From positions 806,001 through 870,000 of the forward strand of contig JAKLJL010000001.1 in NCBI GenBank assembly GCA_023151185.1: 64,000 nt of DNA. The letters run 5' to 3'. This document shows, in pieces, positions 9,391 to 18,248 of the stretch (positions are counted from its first letter, which is position 1; each line of letters starts with the position of its first letter). The stretch comes from Bacteroidota bacterium. GTDB lineage: Bacteria > Bacteroidota > JABWAT01. The notes under the pieces were generated by a model. That model was not told the DNA's origin, ran no database searches, and worked only from the letters and a program-made list of their open reading frames with translations. Position numbers and translations under genes: made by a program.

Positions 9391-10932
9391 TTAATGTCTG
9401 AAATGTCTGATTCCTGTAAAAACCATAGCCAGACCCTGAAGGTCGGCTGCTTCAATAATTTCTGCATCTCTGACACTGCCGCCCGGCTGAATGACCGCAG
9501 TGGCACCGGCGTCTGCTGCAGCCAGAATCCCGTCAGGAAACGGGAAAAAGGCGTCAGATGCCACCACCGAGCCGACCAGAGATAAACCGGCTTCTCCGGC
9601 TTTCCAAACTGCAGTCCGGGATGAATCTACCCGGCTCATCTGGCCGGCACCAATTCCCAAAGTCCGGTTTTTCCCGCCGAAAACAATGGCATTTGACTTC
9701 ACATGTTTAACAACCCGCCAGGCAAAAAGCAGGTTTTCAAGTTCTTCAGGCCCGGGTATCCGTCTGGTTACTACCTTCAGGTCCTTTCCGGAAGTCTTAT
9801 GGAAATCAGGAGTCTGAACCAAAAATCCGCCTGCGATAGATTTGATCTGATACGGATAGCTGCCGGTAACTTTTAGGTTTTGCCTGAGCAGCCGCCGGTC
9901 TCTTTTTTTCTGCAGAAATTCAAGAACGCCGGGTTCAAACTCTGGTGCAATGATGATCTCAGTAAAAATATCATTGATCTTTTCAGCAGTTTCCCGGTCA
10001 AGCGGCCGGTTTACCGCAATAATTCCGCCGAATGGTGCCTGCCGGTCTGTTTCATAGGCTGCGTCCCAGGCTTCAGACAGGGTTTTTCCGGAGGCAACAC
10101 CGCACGGATTGGTATGTTTAATGATTGCTAAAGTAGGTTCTGAAAACTCTTCAATCAATTCAACCGACGCCTGAACATCTACCAGATTGTTGTAACTTAA
10201 TTCTTTACCGTGAAGTTTGGTGAAAAACCGGTAAAAATCACCATAAACAGCAGCAGACTGGTGGCTGTTTTCGCCATACCGAAGGGATTCCGTCAGTTTT
10301 GAGGATATCTGCAGCCAGGGCAGCGGACCCGTTTGTCCCGGCTGTTTTCCCTGAAAATACCGGGCGATCATCGTATCGTAATTGGCGGTATGACTGAACA
10401 CTTTAACCATCAGTGAAAACCGGAATTCATCCGGAAGGTCACCCCCATTCTCATCCATCAGCGACAGAATGACCGGGTAATCTGCAGCATCAGCAACTGG
10501 TGCGGTAAAGAGATAATTTTTTGCAGCAGCCCGGAGCATGGAAGGTCCGCCGATGTCGATGTTTTCAACGGCTTCTTCAAGCTGAACACCGGGTTTTGCA
10601 ATTGTTGCTTCGAACGGGTACAGGTTAACAACCACCAGATCAATAGAAAGAATACCGTGACCGGCAATACTGTCAAGATCTTCCTGATGGTTTTTTCGGG
10701 CAAGAATACCGCCATGAATTTTGGGGTGAAGGGTTTTGACCCGTCCGTCGAGCATTTCCGGAAAGCCGGTGTAATCTTCAACTGCGGTAACAGGAAGTCC
10801 GTTTTCTTTCAGGAGTTTAAAAGTACCGCCGGTTGAGAGAAGGGCAACACCCCGCCGGTGAAGTCCGGAAGCAAACTCAACAATTCCGGTTTTGTCAGAT
10901 ACAGACAATAAGGCCCGTTCAATCTTTTTCAT
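9391..10932 (-). CDS. purH: Bifunctional AICAR transformylase / IMP cyclohydrolase
   Basis: The 513-residue protein has the normal PurH length. The N-terminal IMP cyclohydrolase domain (about 1-195) contains SVSDKTGI and [10 protein letters not shown]. The C-terminal AICAR transformylase domain contains [23 protein letters not shown] and [10 protein letters not shown]. It catalyses the last two steps of de novo purine synthesis, AICAR to FAICAR to IMP, in the cytoplasm. The ATG lies 14 bp inside the end of purN, indicating coupling. Confidence 0.97.
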   Translation of the reverse strand: MKKIERALLSVSDKTGIVEFASGLHRRGVALLSTGGTFKLLKENGLPVTAVEDYTGFPEMLDGRVKTLHPKIHGGILARKNHQEDLDSIAGHGILSIDLVVVNLYPFEATIAKPGVQLEEAVENIDIGGPSMLRAAAKNYLFTAPVADAADYPVILSLMDENGGDLPDEFRFSLMVKVFSHTANYDTMIARYFQGKQPGQTGPLPWLQISSKLTESLRYGENSHQSAAVYGDFYRFFTKLHGKELSYNNLVDVQASVELIEEFSEPTLAIIKHTNPCGVASGKTLSEAWDAAYETDRQAPFGGIIAVNRPLDRETAEKINDIFTEIIIAPEFEPGVLEFLQKKRDRRLLRQNLKVTGSYPYQIKSIAGGFLVQTPDFHKTSGKDLKVVTRRIPGPEELENLLFAWRVVKHVKSNAIVFGGKNRTLGIGAGQMSRVDSSRTAVWKAGEAGLSLVGSVVASDAFFPFPDGILAAADAGATAVIQPGGSVRDAEIIEAADLQGLAMVFTGIRHFRH

Positions 10933-11575
10933 GGGGATCCGTTAGTTTAAAGGTATTTCCGGTTACTGTCCAGGGCTGGGTTGAAATCAGTTCAACCGCC
11001 ATAGGATAAAGCTGGTGTTCCATGGTCAGAACCCGTTTCTGGAGTTCTTCAGGTGTATCCTCCTGAAGAACAGGAACGGCTTCCTGCAGAATGATCGGGC
11101 CTTCGTCATAGTTTTCAGTAACAAAATGCAAGGTGACCCCGGTGATTTTGCATCCCTTTTCGATGACTGCCCGGTGGATGTGAATCCCATACATTCCTTT
11201 ACCGCCAAAAGAAGGCAACAGTGCCGGGTGAATATTAACAATCCGGTGCCGGAAGCTTTCAATCAGTGAAACCGGAAGCTTTTTTAAATATCCAGCCAGA
11301 CAGATCAGGTGGATGTTATTGTCTTTTAAAAGACTGATCAACTGATGTTCGTAAGCCTCCTGCGAGGAAAATAAGGCGGGCTTCAGAATGATAAAGGGAA
11401 TCCCCAGGTTTTCTGCCCGTTCCTGGGCACCAATGCCGGCTTTATCCGAAATAACCAGTTTGCCGGAGGCTTTGGGGAATTTTTCCCTGAAGTAATCCTC
11501 AAGGTTCTGGAAGTTGCTTCCGCTGCCAGAAACGAAATAGGCAATGTTCAGTGAACCGGATTCCCAGAGATTCAT
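10919..11575 (-). CDS. purN: Phosphoribosylglycinamide formyltransferase
   Basis: The 218-residue formyltransferase-fold protein has SGSGSNFQNL near the N-terminus, the catalytic NIHPALLPSF (Asn and His) and a downstream YDEGPII aspartate region. It transfers a formyl group from 10-formyl-THF to GAR in purine synthesis. The start overlaps the ldcA stop by 4 bp (ATGA), and its end overlaps purH by 14 bp, so ldcA-purN-purH is translationally coupled. Confidence 0.95.
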   Translation of the reverse strand: MNLWESGSLNIAYFVSGSGSNFQNLEDYFREKFPKASGKLVISDKAGIGAQERAENLGIPFIILKPALFSSQEAYEHQLISLLKDNNIHLICLAGYLKKLPVSLIESFRHRIVNIHPALLPSFGGKGMYGIHIHRAVIEKGCKITGVTLHFVTENYDEGPIILQEAVPVLQEDTPEELQKRVLTMEHQLYPMAVELISTQPWTVTGNTFKLTDPHEKD

Positions 11576-12510
11576 CGGTTATAGTCCGTGACTTTTAAAG
11601 AGAAAGAATTTTTCCGGATTGAAAGTGAACAGGTTCCGCCAACCGGAAGGGTCAGTTTATCCGGAATATGTCCGAATGGCAATCCGGTCAAAACCGGGAT
11701 GTCAAGCAGATTTCTGATATGGGTGACGACATGATCCAGTGTGTAGGGAAATGCCGAACCTGTGCCCGGTGCACAATGAGAAAATGCACCAAAAATCAAG
11801 GCTTTCTGGCGGTTCAGAATTCCGGCATGATACAGTTGGTAAAGCATTCTTTCGATCCGGTAGGGTTCTTCACCAGTGTCTTCGATGAACAGAATACCGC
11901 CCTGGATGGCCGGCATGGCAGGCGTTCCGGTTGCGGCAGAAAGAATTGAAAGGCATCCGCCCCAGAGAATCCCCTCCAGAATCTGGGGTTTATAAGGATG
12001 TTCAGACCGGATCTCATCAGTGGAAAAGGATTTTTTGGTCAGTACAGACCAGAAATTTTTTTCGGTAAAGGAACTCAGCACGGACTGGCCGAAATCCGGT
12101 GCGGCCATGGGCCCCTGAAAGGTTACATAATTTTCCCGGGCCAGAAGCAGAAGATTGAAAAAGGTAAAGTCACTGAACCCAACCCAGCATTGCCCAGAGG
12201 CGGCGATGCGGCCAGTATCCAGGTCTTTCAGAATGCGTGAAAGTCCGTAACCGCCACGGCCGGCCATTACCAGCCGGATCTCTTTCTTTTTTGATACGGA
12301 ATGAACCGCCTGAATCCTGTCAGTGTCGGGTGCAGAAAAATAAAGCCATGAAGAGTCAAGTTCGGGAGAAAGAAAAACTGGTTTTCCGGAGGAACCAAGC
12401 CGGTCAGAAAACCGGCCGATCTGAGCAGCATCCCGGATAAAGCCGGAAGGGGCAATGACACCGGTCTGAACGGGTAATTTCAGGCGGTCTGGAAGTCCAC
12501 GGTCTGCCAC
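11572..12510 (-). CDS. LD-carboxypeptidase (peptidase family S66)
   Basis: The 312-residue protein has the S66 hallmarks: GRGGYG (84-89), the nucleophile motif GFSDFT (Ser113), IEDTGEEPYRIER with the presumed catalytic Glu, and GHIPDKLTLPVG with the catalytic His. Family members remove the terminal D-Ala from muropeptide tetrapeptides during wall recycling; a minority (MccF-like) cleave microcin-type peptides. The clustered elongasome genes favour the wall-recycling role. The start is GTG at 12510-12508 with a GGAG-type site upstream. It is the first gene of the long minus-strand run. Confidence 0.88.
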   Translation of the reverse strand: MADRGLPDRLKLPVQTGVIAPSGFIRDAAQIGRFSDRLGSSGKPVFLSPELDSSWLYFSAPDTDRIQAVHSVSKKKEIRLVMAGRGGYGLSRILKDLDTGRIAASGQCWVGFSDFTFFNLLLLARENYVTFQGPMAAPDFGQSVLSSFTEKNFWSVLTKKSFSTDEIRSEHPYKPQILEGILWGGCLSILSAATGTPAMPAIQGGILFIEDTGEEPYRIERMLYQLYHAGILNRQKALIFGAFSHCAPGTGSAFPYTLDHVVTHIRNLLDIPVLTGLPFGHIPDKLTLPVGGTCSLSIRKNSFSLKVTDYNR

Positions 12511-12716
12511 GTTCTGCTCCGGTTCGAAAATCAGTTAAAACCTGCAAAATTAAACTCTGAACCGGGCTAAATCAACTAAACTGAAAAGCCTGACAGGGAC
12601 TTGTATTCAGTTTGTATTTTAATTCCGGTAAAAAACTTATCAGGTTGGGTTCCGGTACAAGAACTTATCTCTGTTTCCGGTTGTTCAGGTGGCATGTTAA
12701 ACAATCTGGAACAAAT

Positions 12717-13631
12717 ATGACGGAAATTACACCGCTTCACTGGATACTTTTCAACTCAGTTATTCTGATTTTACTCTTACTGGACCTCGGTGTGTTTCAC
12801 AAAAAAGCGGAAGCTGTTTCCGTAAAAAGTGCATTGTACTGGAGTGGATTTTGGGTTCTGCTGGCCATTTTGTTTAATCTGTTCATCTGGAAGTGGCTTG
12901 GAGCAGAAACCGGACTTCAGTTTCTGACCGGGTATCTGATTGAAAAATCGCTCAGTGTAGATAATATTTTCGTCTTCATCATGGTGTTCAGCTACTTTGC
13001 TGTTCCTCCTGCTTACCAACACAAGGTGTTATTCTGGGGAATTCTGGGTGCACTGGTTATGCGGTTCATTCTGATTCTGGCTGGCGCAGCCCTGATTCAG
13101 GAATTCCACTGGATTATTTATGTTTTCGGAGCTTTTCTTGTTTTTACCGGAATCCGGATGGCGTTACAAAAAGAAGGGCAGACAAATCCTGAAATGAATC
13201 CTGTCGTCAGGCTGTTTAAACGGTATTTTCCTGTTTCGAAGGATTATGACGGAAACCGGTTCTTTACCCGGATCAACGGTAAAAAAGCGGCAACCCCGCT
13301 GTTTATCGTGGTACTGATCATTGAAGTCACTGACCTTGTGTTTGCCGTCGACTCGATTCCGGCAATTTTTGCCATTACCACAAACCCGTTTATCGTTTAC
13401 ACTTCGAACGTGTTTGCAATTCTGGGACTCAGGTCGTTGTATTTTGCCCTTTCCGGAATTTTAAACCTGTTTCATTACCTGAAGTACGGACTGGCCTTAA
13501 TCCTGGTCTTCGTCGGGTTCAAAATGATGCTGGTTGATGTGTTTAAAATCCCTGTTCTGGTTTCCCTTTCCGTTGTCGGCGGAATCCTATTCGGGTCCGT
13601 TCTGCTCTCTCTTTTCAAAAAAGCCAAATAA
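12717..13631 (+). CDS. TerC/Alx-family integral membrane protein
   Basis: From the ATG at 12717 the protein has 304 residues. An upstream in-frame start at 12612 would add 35 non-hydrophobic residues and is unlikely. About nine membrane helices are seen, with TerC signatures such as EKSLSVDNIFVF and VEVTDLVFAVDSIPAI-like IEVTDLVFAVDS, whose acidic residues sit inside helices. Members are linked to tellurite resistance and to manganese export during alkaline or secretion stress. The gene is divergent from ldcA and appears monocistronic, with a strong inverted repeat 17 bp after its stop. Confidence 0.9.
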   Translation: MTEITPLHWILFNSVILILLLLDLGVFHKKAEAVSVKSALYWSGFWVLLAILFNLFIWKWLGAETGLQFLTGYLIEKSLSVDNIFVFIMVFSYFAVPPAYQHKVLFWGILGALVMRFILILAGAALIQEFHWIIYVFGAFLVFTGIRMALQKEGQTNPEMNPVVRLFKRYFPVSKDYDGNRFFTRINGKKAATPLFIVVLIIEVTDLVFAVDSIPAIFAITTNPFIVYTSNVFAILGLRSLYFALSGILNLFHYLKYGLALILVFVGFKMMLVDVFKIPVLVSLSVVGGILFGSVLLSLFKKAK

Positions 13632-13647
13632 CGGCACACCTTTTGTA

Positions 13648-13676
13648 TCCGTATCCGGTGCCCTGCCGGATACGGA
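13648..13676 (+). terminator. Perfect 11-bp stem-loop after the TerC gene
   Basis: TCCGTATCCGG and CCGGATACGGA are exact inverted copies separated by a 7-base loop, starting 17 bp after the TerC stop. The T-rich stretch only begins about 10 bases later, so it is an imperfect intrinsic terminator and might instead be an RNA 3'-end stabilising hairpin. Confidence 0.55.
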
Positions 13677-13829
13677 ACAGGAAAACCCTCTCTTTTTCTG
13701 CTCTCACTTTTCCGGATGGCGTCCGGTTTGGATTAGGAATCCGTAAAGAAACCCATTTTCTGAAAGATTAAATCCTTACCTGTTTATCTGAATCTCTGTA
13801 ACTGACTCACTTTTTAATGCAGGCTTGAT

Positions 13830-15902
13830 ATGAATTTTTTTGCTCCGGCTGTCTATCTGATGAACCGGCTTAAGTACCCGGTCAAATTTTTCCTGATTTC
13901 AGTGATTTTTCTTGTTCCGTCAGCATTACTGGTTTACCTGCTCATTACAATTCGTAATGAAGCCATTGATTTTGGCAGGAAAGAAAGAGTCGGAGTCCAG
14001 TATCTGGAGCCGCTTCACAAACTTTATGGCTCTTTAATGGACTATCAGCGGGACCACACCCGGTTCCTGCTGGGTGACCCTGCTGCACTGCAGGCGTTTC
14101 AGGTGAGTGGTCAGGCCGTTGTGACGTCTATTGCGCAGGTTGACTCGGTAAATACTGCACTTGGCCGGGAACTGAATACCGCTAAGGACTGGCAGGAGGT
14201 TGTTGCAGGCTGGTCTTCCTTAAATACCCGGATCGAATCGGGTGGCGATTTTTATAAAGTGCAGAAAGCACACCTCGATCTTCAGAACCAGGTTCTTGCC
14301 CTTTTATACAAAGTTGGCGATGAATCGAACCTGATCCTCGATCCTGATCTGGATTCCTATTACCTGATGGATGCGGTGATTCTGAAAGTTCCGGCTCTCA
14401 TCCGGGATACTGAAACTTCACGGCTTTACGCCTGGACTCTGGCATTGAATGGCGGGATGCTTCAGAAGGATAAGCTGGATTTATTGTACGGACTTCCCGG
14501 CCTGATGGCCTCGAATGCCGGAGCACTCGACCGCGGAATGACGATTTTCAACCGAAAAAACTCTGAACGCCCCGAACCGGTTTCCGATTCACTGCTGAAA
14601 TCTCTGTATTCAGCCTCCCAAACCTCAATCCGGAAGCTGACTGAACTTTCAGGCCAGGGAAGTATTTCGGGTGATACTCTTTATTTCAATGTTCAGGGTT
14701 ACCTTCAGGAATCAGCAGCAACTTCTGCACTTCTGAGAGAATTGTATCAAAGCCAGCTTTTTGTTTTGGATCAGTTGCTGGTAAACCGGATAAACGGATT
14801 TCTCGACCAGAAAAGAATGATTCTGATTCTGGTGCCGCTTATTCTGGTTCTGGTGACCTACCTGTTGGTCGGATTTTACTTTGCAGTGAAAAAAACAGTA
14901 CTTTCCCTTGATGAAATCGCCGAAAAACTCGTCAGCGGAAACACCGACGAGGAAGTCAGGCTGGATGCCCGGGATGAACTTGCCCAGGTCGGAAATTCCT
15001 TTAATACAATCGGCCGGGCTCTGATCCAGCGAAACAAGGAAATTGAGGAAAGCTACCGGCAGATCCGGGAACAGCAGGCCCAGTTGATCCAGTCAGAAAA
15101 AATGGCCTCACTCGGGCAGATGGTTGCCGGAATTGCACACGAAGTGAATACACCGCTTGGGTTCGTGAGAAATAACATCGAAATGCTGGAACGGCATCAA
15201 AGCAGGCAGATTGAATTGCTGGATAAATATCACCAGCTCAGAAATAACCTGATCACCGGCAGTATTGACGACCTGGAAGCTCAATTGGTTGATGTCGCCG
15301 AAAAATCCAAAAAAATGGAAGTTCCTTCCTACACCGATAAGGTAAAATCAATTCTTGAAGAGTCTCTGGTAGGGATTGACCGGATTCAGGAACTTGTTCT
15401 TGATTTGAAAAATTTCTCCCGTCTGGATGAAACCCAGTTTAAAACGGCTGATCTTAACGAGGGAATTGATACTACCCTGAAAATTGCCCACAACCAGATT
15501 AAACACCGGTTAACTGTTCATAAGGACTACACACCGGGTCTGATTGCGGATTGCTATCCTGCCAGATTGAATCAGGTTTTTCTGAATCTGATCACCAATG
15601 CAGCTCAGGCCTGTGACCCACAGGGCGATTTATACATTACCACCCGGCTGGAGCCTTCAGGCTCAGAGCCCAGAGCCATTCTTCAATTCCGGGATACTGG
15701 AAAAGGAATTTCCGAAGAAAATCTTCAGAAAATCTTTGAGCCGTTTTATACTACCAAACCGGTCGGACAGGGAACCGGGCTTGGCCTTTCGATTGCATTT
15801 AAAATTATGGAACAGCACAACGGAAGCATAACTGTGAAAAGCGAAGTTGGAAAAGGGACCGAATTCACACTTTCTCTGCCGGTAAAACAATCCAAACTTT
15901 GA
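13830..15902 (+). CDS. Membrane sensor histidine kinase with HAMP domain
   Basis: The 690-residue kinase has a membrane helix (about 18-40), a roughly 285-residue, mostly helical periplasmic region, a second helix (about 329-351), HAMP (about 352-405) and a coiled coil (about 400-425). The H box GIAHEVNTPLGFV follows (His437), with a long helical insertion and an HATPase domain with NLITNAAQA, DTGKGIS and GQGTGLGLS. The HEVNTPLG-type H box places it in a class that often lacks a standard HisKA match. It phosphorylates a partner regulator, very likely the double-receiver protein encoded 12 bp downstream. The signal is unknown. Confidence 0.93.
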   Translation: MNFFAPAVYLMNRLKYPVKFFLISVIFLVPSALLVYLLITIRNEAIDFGRKERVGVQYLEPLHKLYGSLMDYQRDHTRFLLGDPAALQAFQVSGQAVVTSIAQVDSVNTALGRELNTAKDWQEVVAGWSSLNTRIESGGDFYKVQKAHLDLQNQVLALLYKVGDESNLILDPDLDSYYLMDAVILKVPALIRDTETSRLYAWTLALNGGMLQKDKLDLLYGLPGLMASNAGALDRGMTIFNRKNSERPEPVSDSLLKSLYSASQTSIRKLTELSGQGSISGDTLYFNVQGYLQESAATSALLRELYQSQLFVLDQLLVNRINGFLDQKRMILILVPLILVLVTYLLVGFYFAVKKTVLSLDEIAEKLVSGNTDEEVRLDARDELAQVGNSFNTIGRALIQRNKEIEESYRQIREQQAQLIQSEKMASLGQMVAGIAHEVNTPLGFVRNNIEMLERHQSRQIELLDKYHQLRNNLITGSIDDLEAQLVDVAEKSKKMEVPSYTDKVKSILEESLVGIDRIQELVLDLKNFSRLDETQFKTADLNEGIDTTLKIAHNQIKHRLTVHKDYTPGLIADCYPARLNQVFLNLITNAAQACDPQGDLYITTRLEPSGSEPRAILQFRDTGKGISEENLQKIFEPFYTTKPVGQGTGLGLSIAFKIMEQHNGSITVKSEVGKGTEFTLSLPVKQSKL

Positions 15903-15914
15903 TCAGGAAACTCC

Positions 15915-16868
15915 ATGTCACGTATATTGTTAATTGATGATGAACCCATGATTCTGACCAGTCTTACCCGCCTTCTTGAGGATGACTTTGATGTCATGAC
16001 CGCTCAGGATGGGGTGAAGGCACTGGAACTGGTATCCAAAACTTCATTCAAAGTCGTTATCTGCGACCAGAGAATGCCCGGACTCCAGGGCCATGAGGTG
16101 CTGCGGAAAATCCGGGATATCTCACCCAAAACCATCCGTATTCTGCTGACCGGTTATTCTGACCTGGATGCTATCATCAATTCAGTCAATGCAGGAGAGG
16201 TTTTCAGGTATATCAACAAACCCTGGAAAGCTGAACACCTGATGAATACCATTCGGCTCGGGATCCAGATATATGATAAAATCAATGATCTTCAGTCAAC
16301 AGTGGCGAAAGCTTCACCGGCATCGGGCACTGTAAATCCGGTACATATTGAAGTCGAGGAAAAGCAGGGAGATGTTCTTTTTGTTGATTATTCTCCTGCG
16401 GAAGCCAGAAAACTGGCAGAACAGTTTGGAAATAAATTCAATATTACCCTGGCTACCTCAGTGGATGAGGCATTTAAGGAAATGGCACAGAAACCGGTCT
16501 CAGTTATCGTCAGCAACGTGGTTTTTGATGATGGAGTTGATGGTATTTCTTTTCTCAATACCATTAAAAAGGAATACCCGCAAACGGTTACCGTGATTCT
16601 GACAGAGGTAAAAGATGCCACACTTGCAGTGAGGTCCATCAATGAGCTTCAGGTTTTCAAGTACCTGATTAAGCCAACTGATGAAACCGTTATCGAGAAA
16701 ACCATTTCTGACGGTATTCTTCAGTCGAAGGCAATCCGGGGCAATGTGATGTCAAGTACCAAGTATGTTTCAGAGTCAATATCGCCAACCCAAACACCGT
16801 CTGCTGCTCAGGAAAGTGAACTCCGTTTAAGACTAAGGGCTGCACAGGCGCTGCTTTCCAAAAAGTAA
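15915..16868 (+). CDS. Double-receiver response regulator
   Basis: The 317-residue protein has an N-terminal receiver domain (about 2-120) with acidic pair Asp8-Asp9, phospho-acceptor Asp51 in VVICDQRMPG and the lysine in YINKPWK, the sequence typical of regulators near HD-GYP or kinase proteins. A second receiver-like domain (about 150-270) begins VLFVDYSPAEA but has SNVVFDDG where a phospho-Asp motif is expected, so it is probably degenerate. No DNA-binding or enzyme domain is present. The C-terminus is a short helical tail. It is likely a phosphotransfer or protein-interaction output for the kinase just upstream (AGGAA site, 12-bp gap). Confidence 0.9.
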   Translation: MSRILLIDDEPMILTSLTRLLEDDFDVMTAQDGVKALELVSKTSFKVVICDQRMPGLQGHEVLRKIRDISPKTIRILLTGYSDLDAIINSVNAGEVFRYINKPWKAEHLMNTIRLGIQIYDKINDLQSTVAKASPASGTVNPVHIEVEEKQGDVLFVDYSPAEARKLAEQFGNKFNITLATSVDEAFKEMAQKPVSVIVSNVVFDDGVDGISFLNTIKKEYPQTVTVILTEVKDATLAVRSINELQVFKYLIKPTDETVIEKTISDGILQSKAIRGNVMSSTKYVSESISPTQTPSAAQESELRLRLRAAQALLSKK

Positions 16869-16898
16869 CCGGTTCAGGAATTTTTCCTCCGAACCCGG
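16869..16898 (+). terminator. Imperfect stem-loop after the two-component genes
   Basis: Directly after the regulator stop, CCGGTTCAGGAA can pair with TTCCTCCGAACCCGG through a short T loop and a 2-base bulge. The following tract is only moderately T-rich. It is a plausible weak terminator before the AT-rich region ahead of the next gene. Confidence 0.4.
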
Positions 16899-17057
16899 AT
16901 GTTTGTTTCTTTAAATAATGCATAAATGTTTAGAATGCTTTATAATAAAACATAAATCGCATTATAGGTGAAATAAATAAAGTATTATGACTGATTTCCG
17001 ACAATAAAGACAAAATTTATTTTGATATTTGCATGTACGGAAAAGGGGAGGCAGAAG

Positions 17058-17348
17058 ATGAGTTACCCGTTAGGAAATGAACTGAAAAAAGTGACGAATC
17101 TGGTTGGAATCTGGGTTCTGGCAGGATTTGTATTAAGTGCAGGACTGGCAATTGCATCCCAATTGGCAGGAAGTGAAGGTTCAGGCTTTTTCGGGGATCT
17201 TGGAGGAAATCTCGTCTTTTATCCTTTCTTTTTCCTGATTTCCTTTATTTCAAGCCGGATCCTGTATGTTTTGGGGTATTACCGGGATGCAGTAGTAGTA
17301 AACGTAATCATCCCGGTATTGTTTGCAGCCTCTGCCCTGATCGGCTGA
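17058..17348 (+). CDS. Small hydrophobic membrane protein, unknown function
   Basis: The ATG at 17058 has a strong AAGGGGAGG ribosome site at about 17042-17050; an in-frame start at 17022 lacks one. The 96-residue product has three hydrophobic segments (about 15-35, 48-68 and 72-94) joined by short glycine-rich and charged loops. I do not recognise a family. An AT-rich region (about 16910-17030) upstream probably holds its promoter. Its stop abuts the stop of the convergent downstream gene with no bases between. Confidence 0.75.
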   Translation: MSYPLGNELKKVTNLVGIWVLAGFVLSAGLAIASQLAGSEGSGFFGDLGGNLVFYPFFFLISFISSRILYVLGYYRDAVVVNVIIPVLFAASALIG

Positions 17349-18191
17349 TCAGGGAACGGGGTGCAGTTCGGTAAGAACCGGGCAATGGTCACTTGGCCAT
17401 AAATCATTGGCCCGTTTATCCGTTAAAATTCCGGTTCGGATTGTTTTCAGATTTGCGGAAATAAAAATGTAATCGATTAGCTGGCGTTCTGCGAACGGCA
17501 CCGATCCGAATCCCTGAAAGGACCAGTCCGGCCCGTAAACTGCAGATTCTTTCTGGTCATAAACTGACAAAAGGCCTGAATTCACCAGGCCGTCAAGTTC
17601 ACCTGAACCAAGGGTGGTGTTGAAATCTCCGGTCAGTACCACAAAATGAATCCCCGATTTGCCGGATATAAAGCGGGCAATCTGTTCGGCACCTTTTTTT
17701 CTGGCCAGGCTTCCCTGATTGTCGAGATGAGCACTGATGACAAGAAGCGATTTCCCGGTAGCTTTATCCTCGGCGACGGTCCAGATCACCGGCCGGATGT
17801 AGGCAGCATCCCATCCCAGTGAGGGTTTTTCAGGCGTTTCAGAGAGGAAAAAATGCCCGCTTTGCTTTAAAGTGAACCGTGATTTTGCCAGGCCGATTGC
17901 AGGCCCTTCCCCTTTTCTTTCTCCGTCTTCCCGTCCTGAAACTGCAAAAACAAAATCCGGAAAAGCGGCTTCAAACTCGGTCATCTGATCGGGCAATACT
18001 TCCTGAAGTCCGAAAATTTCGGCCTGGTGAAACCGAAGAAGTCCAAAAACGTCATCCCGCCGGTTCGGCCAGGCATTCAGGCTGTCTGAACTTAAATTCA
18101 GCCTGATGTTGTAGGATATAACCCTGAAGGCAGGATTTTCACTTTTGCAGGCCGTTAAAAGAAAGAGCAGTGCAACAAGATATTTTATCAT
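17349..18191 (-). CDS. Endonuclease/exonuclease/phosphatase-family lipoprotein
   Basis: The 280-residue protein opens with a lipoprotein signal ending LLTAC (Cys15). The mature part has the EEP fold motifs: SYNIRLN near the N-terminus, IFGLQEV with the metal-binding Glu, ISAHLDNQG, TGDFNTTLGSGE and the terminal SDHCPVLTEL with the catalytic His. EEP enzymes cleave phosphodiesters in DNA, RNA, sphingomyelin or phosphoinositides; the substrate cannot be told from sequence. As a lipoprotein it would act in the periplasm or at the outer membrane. AGAGG precedes the ATG. Confidence 0.88.
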   Translation of the reverse strand: MIKYLVALLFLLTACKSENPAFRVISYNIRLNLSSDSLNAWPNRRDDVFGLLRFHQAEIFGLQEVLPDQMTEFEAAFPDFVFAVSGREDGERKGEGPAIGLAKSRFTLKQSGHFFLSETPEKPSLGWDAAYIRPVIWTVAEDKATGKSLLVISAHLDNQGSLARKKGAEQIARFISGKSGIHFVVLTGDFNTTLGSGELDGLVNSGLLSVYDQKESAVYGPDWSFQGFGSVPFAERQLIDYIFISANLKTIRTGILTDKRANDLWPSDHCPVLTELHPVP

Positions 18192-18248
18192 TTCAGCCTC
18201 TGTTCATCCAATGGGTTCCGTTATTAAGATAACCAATCAGGATTAGAA

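Noticed and set aside
12612-12716. Longer N-terminus for the TerC-family protein
   Set aside because: The extra 35 residues are polar and basic and not expected in the family; ATG 12717 begins just before the first helix.
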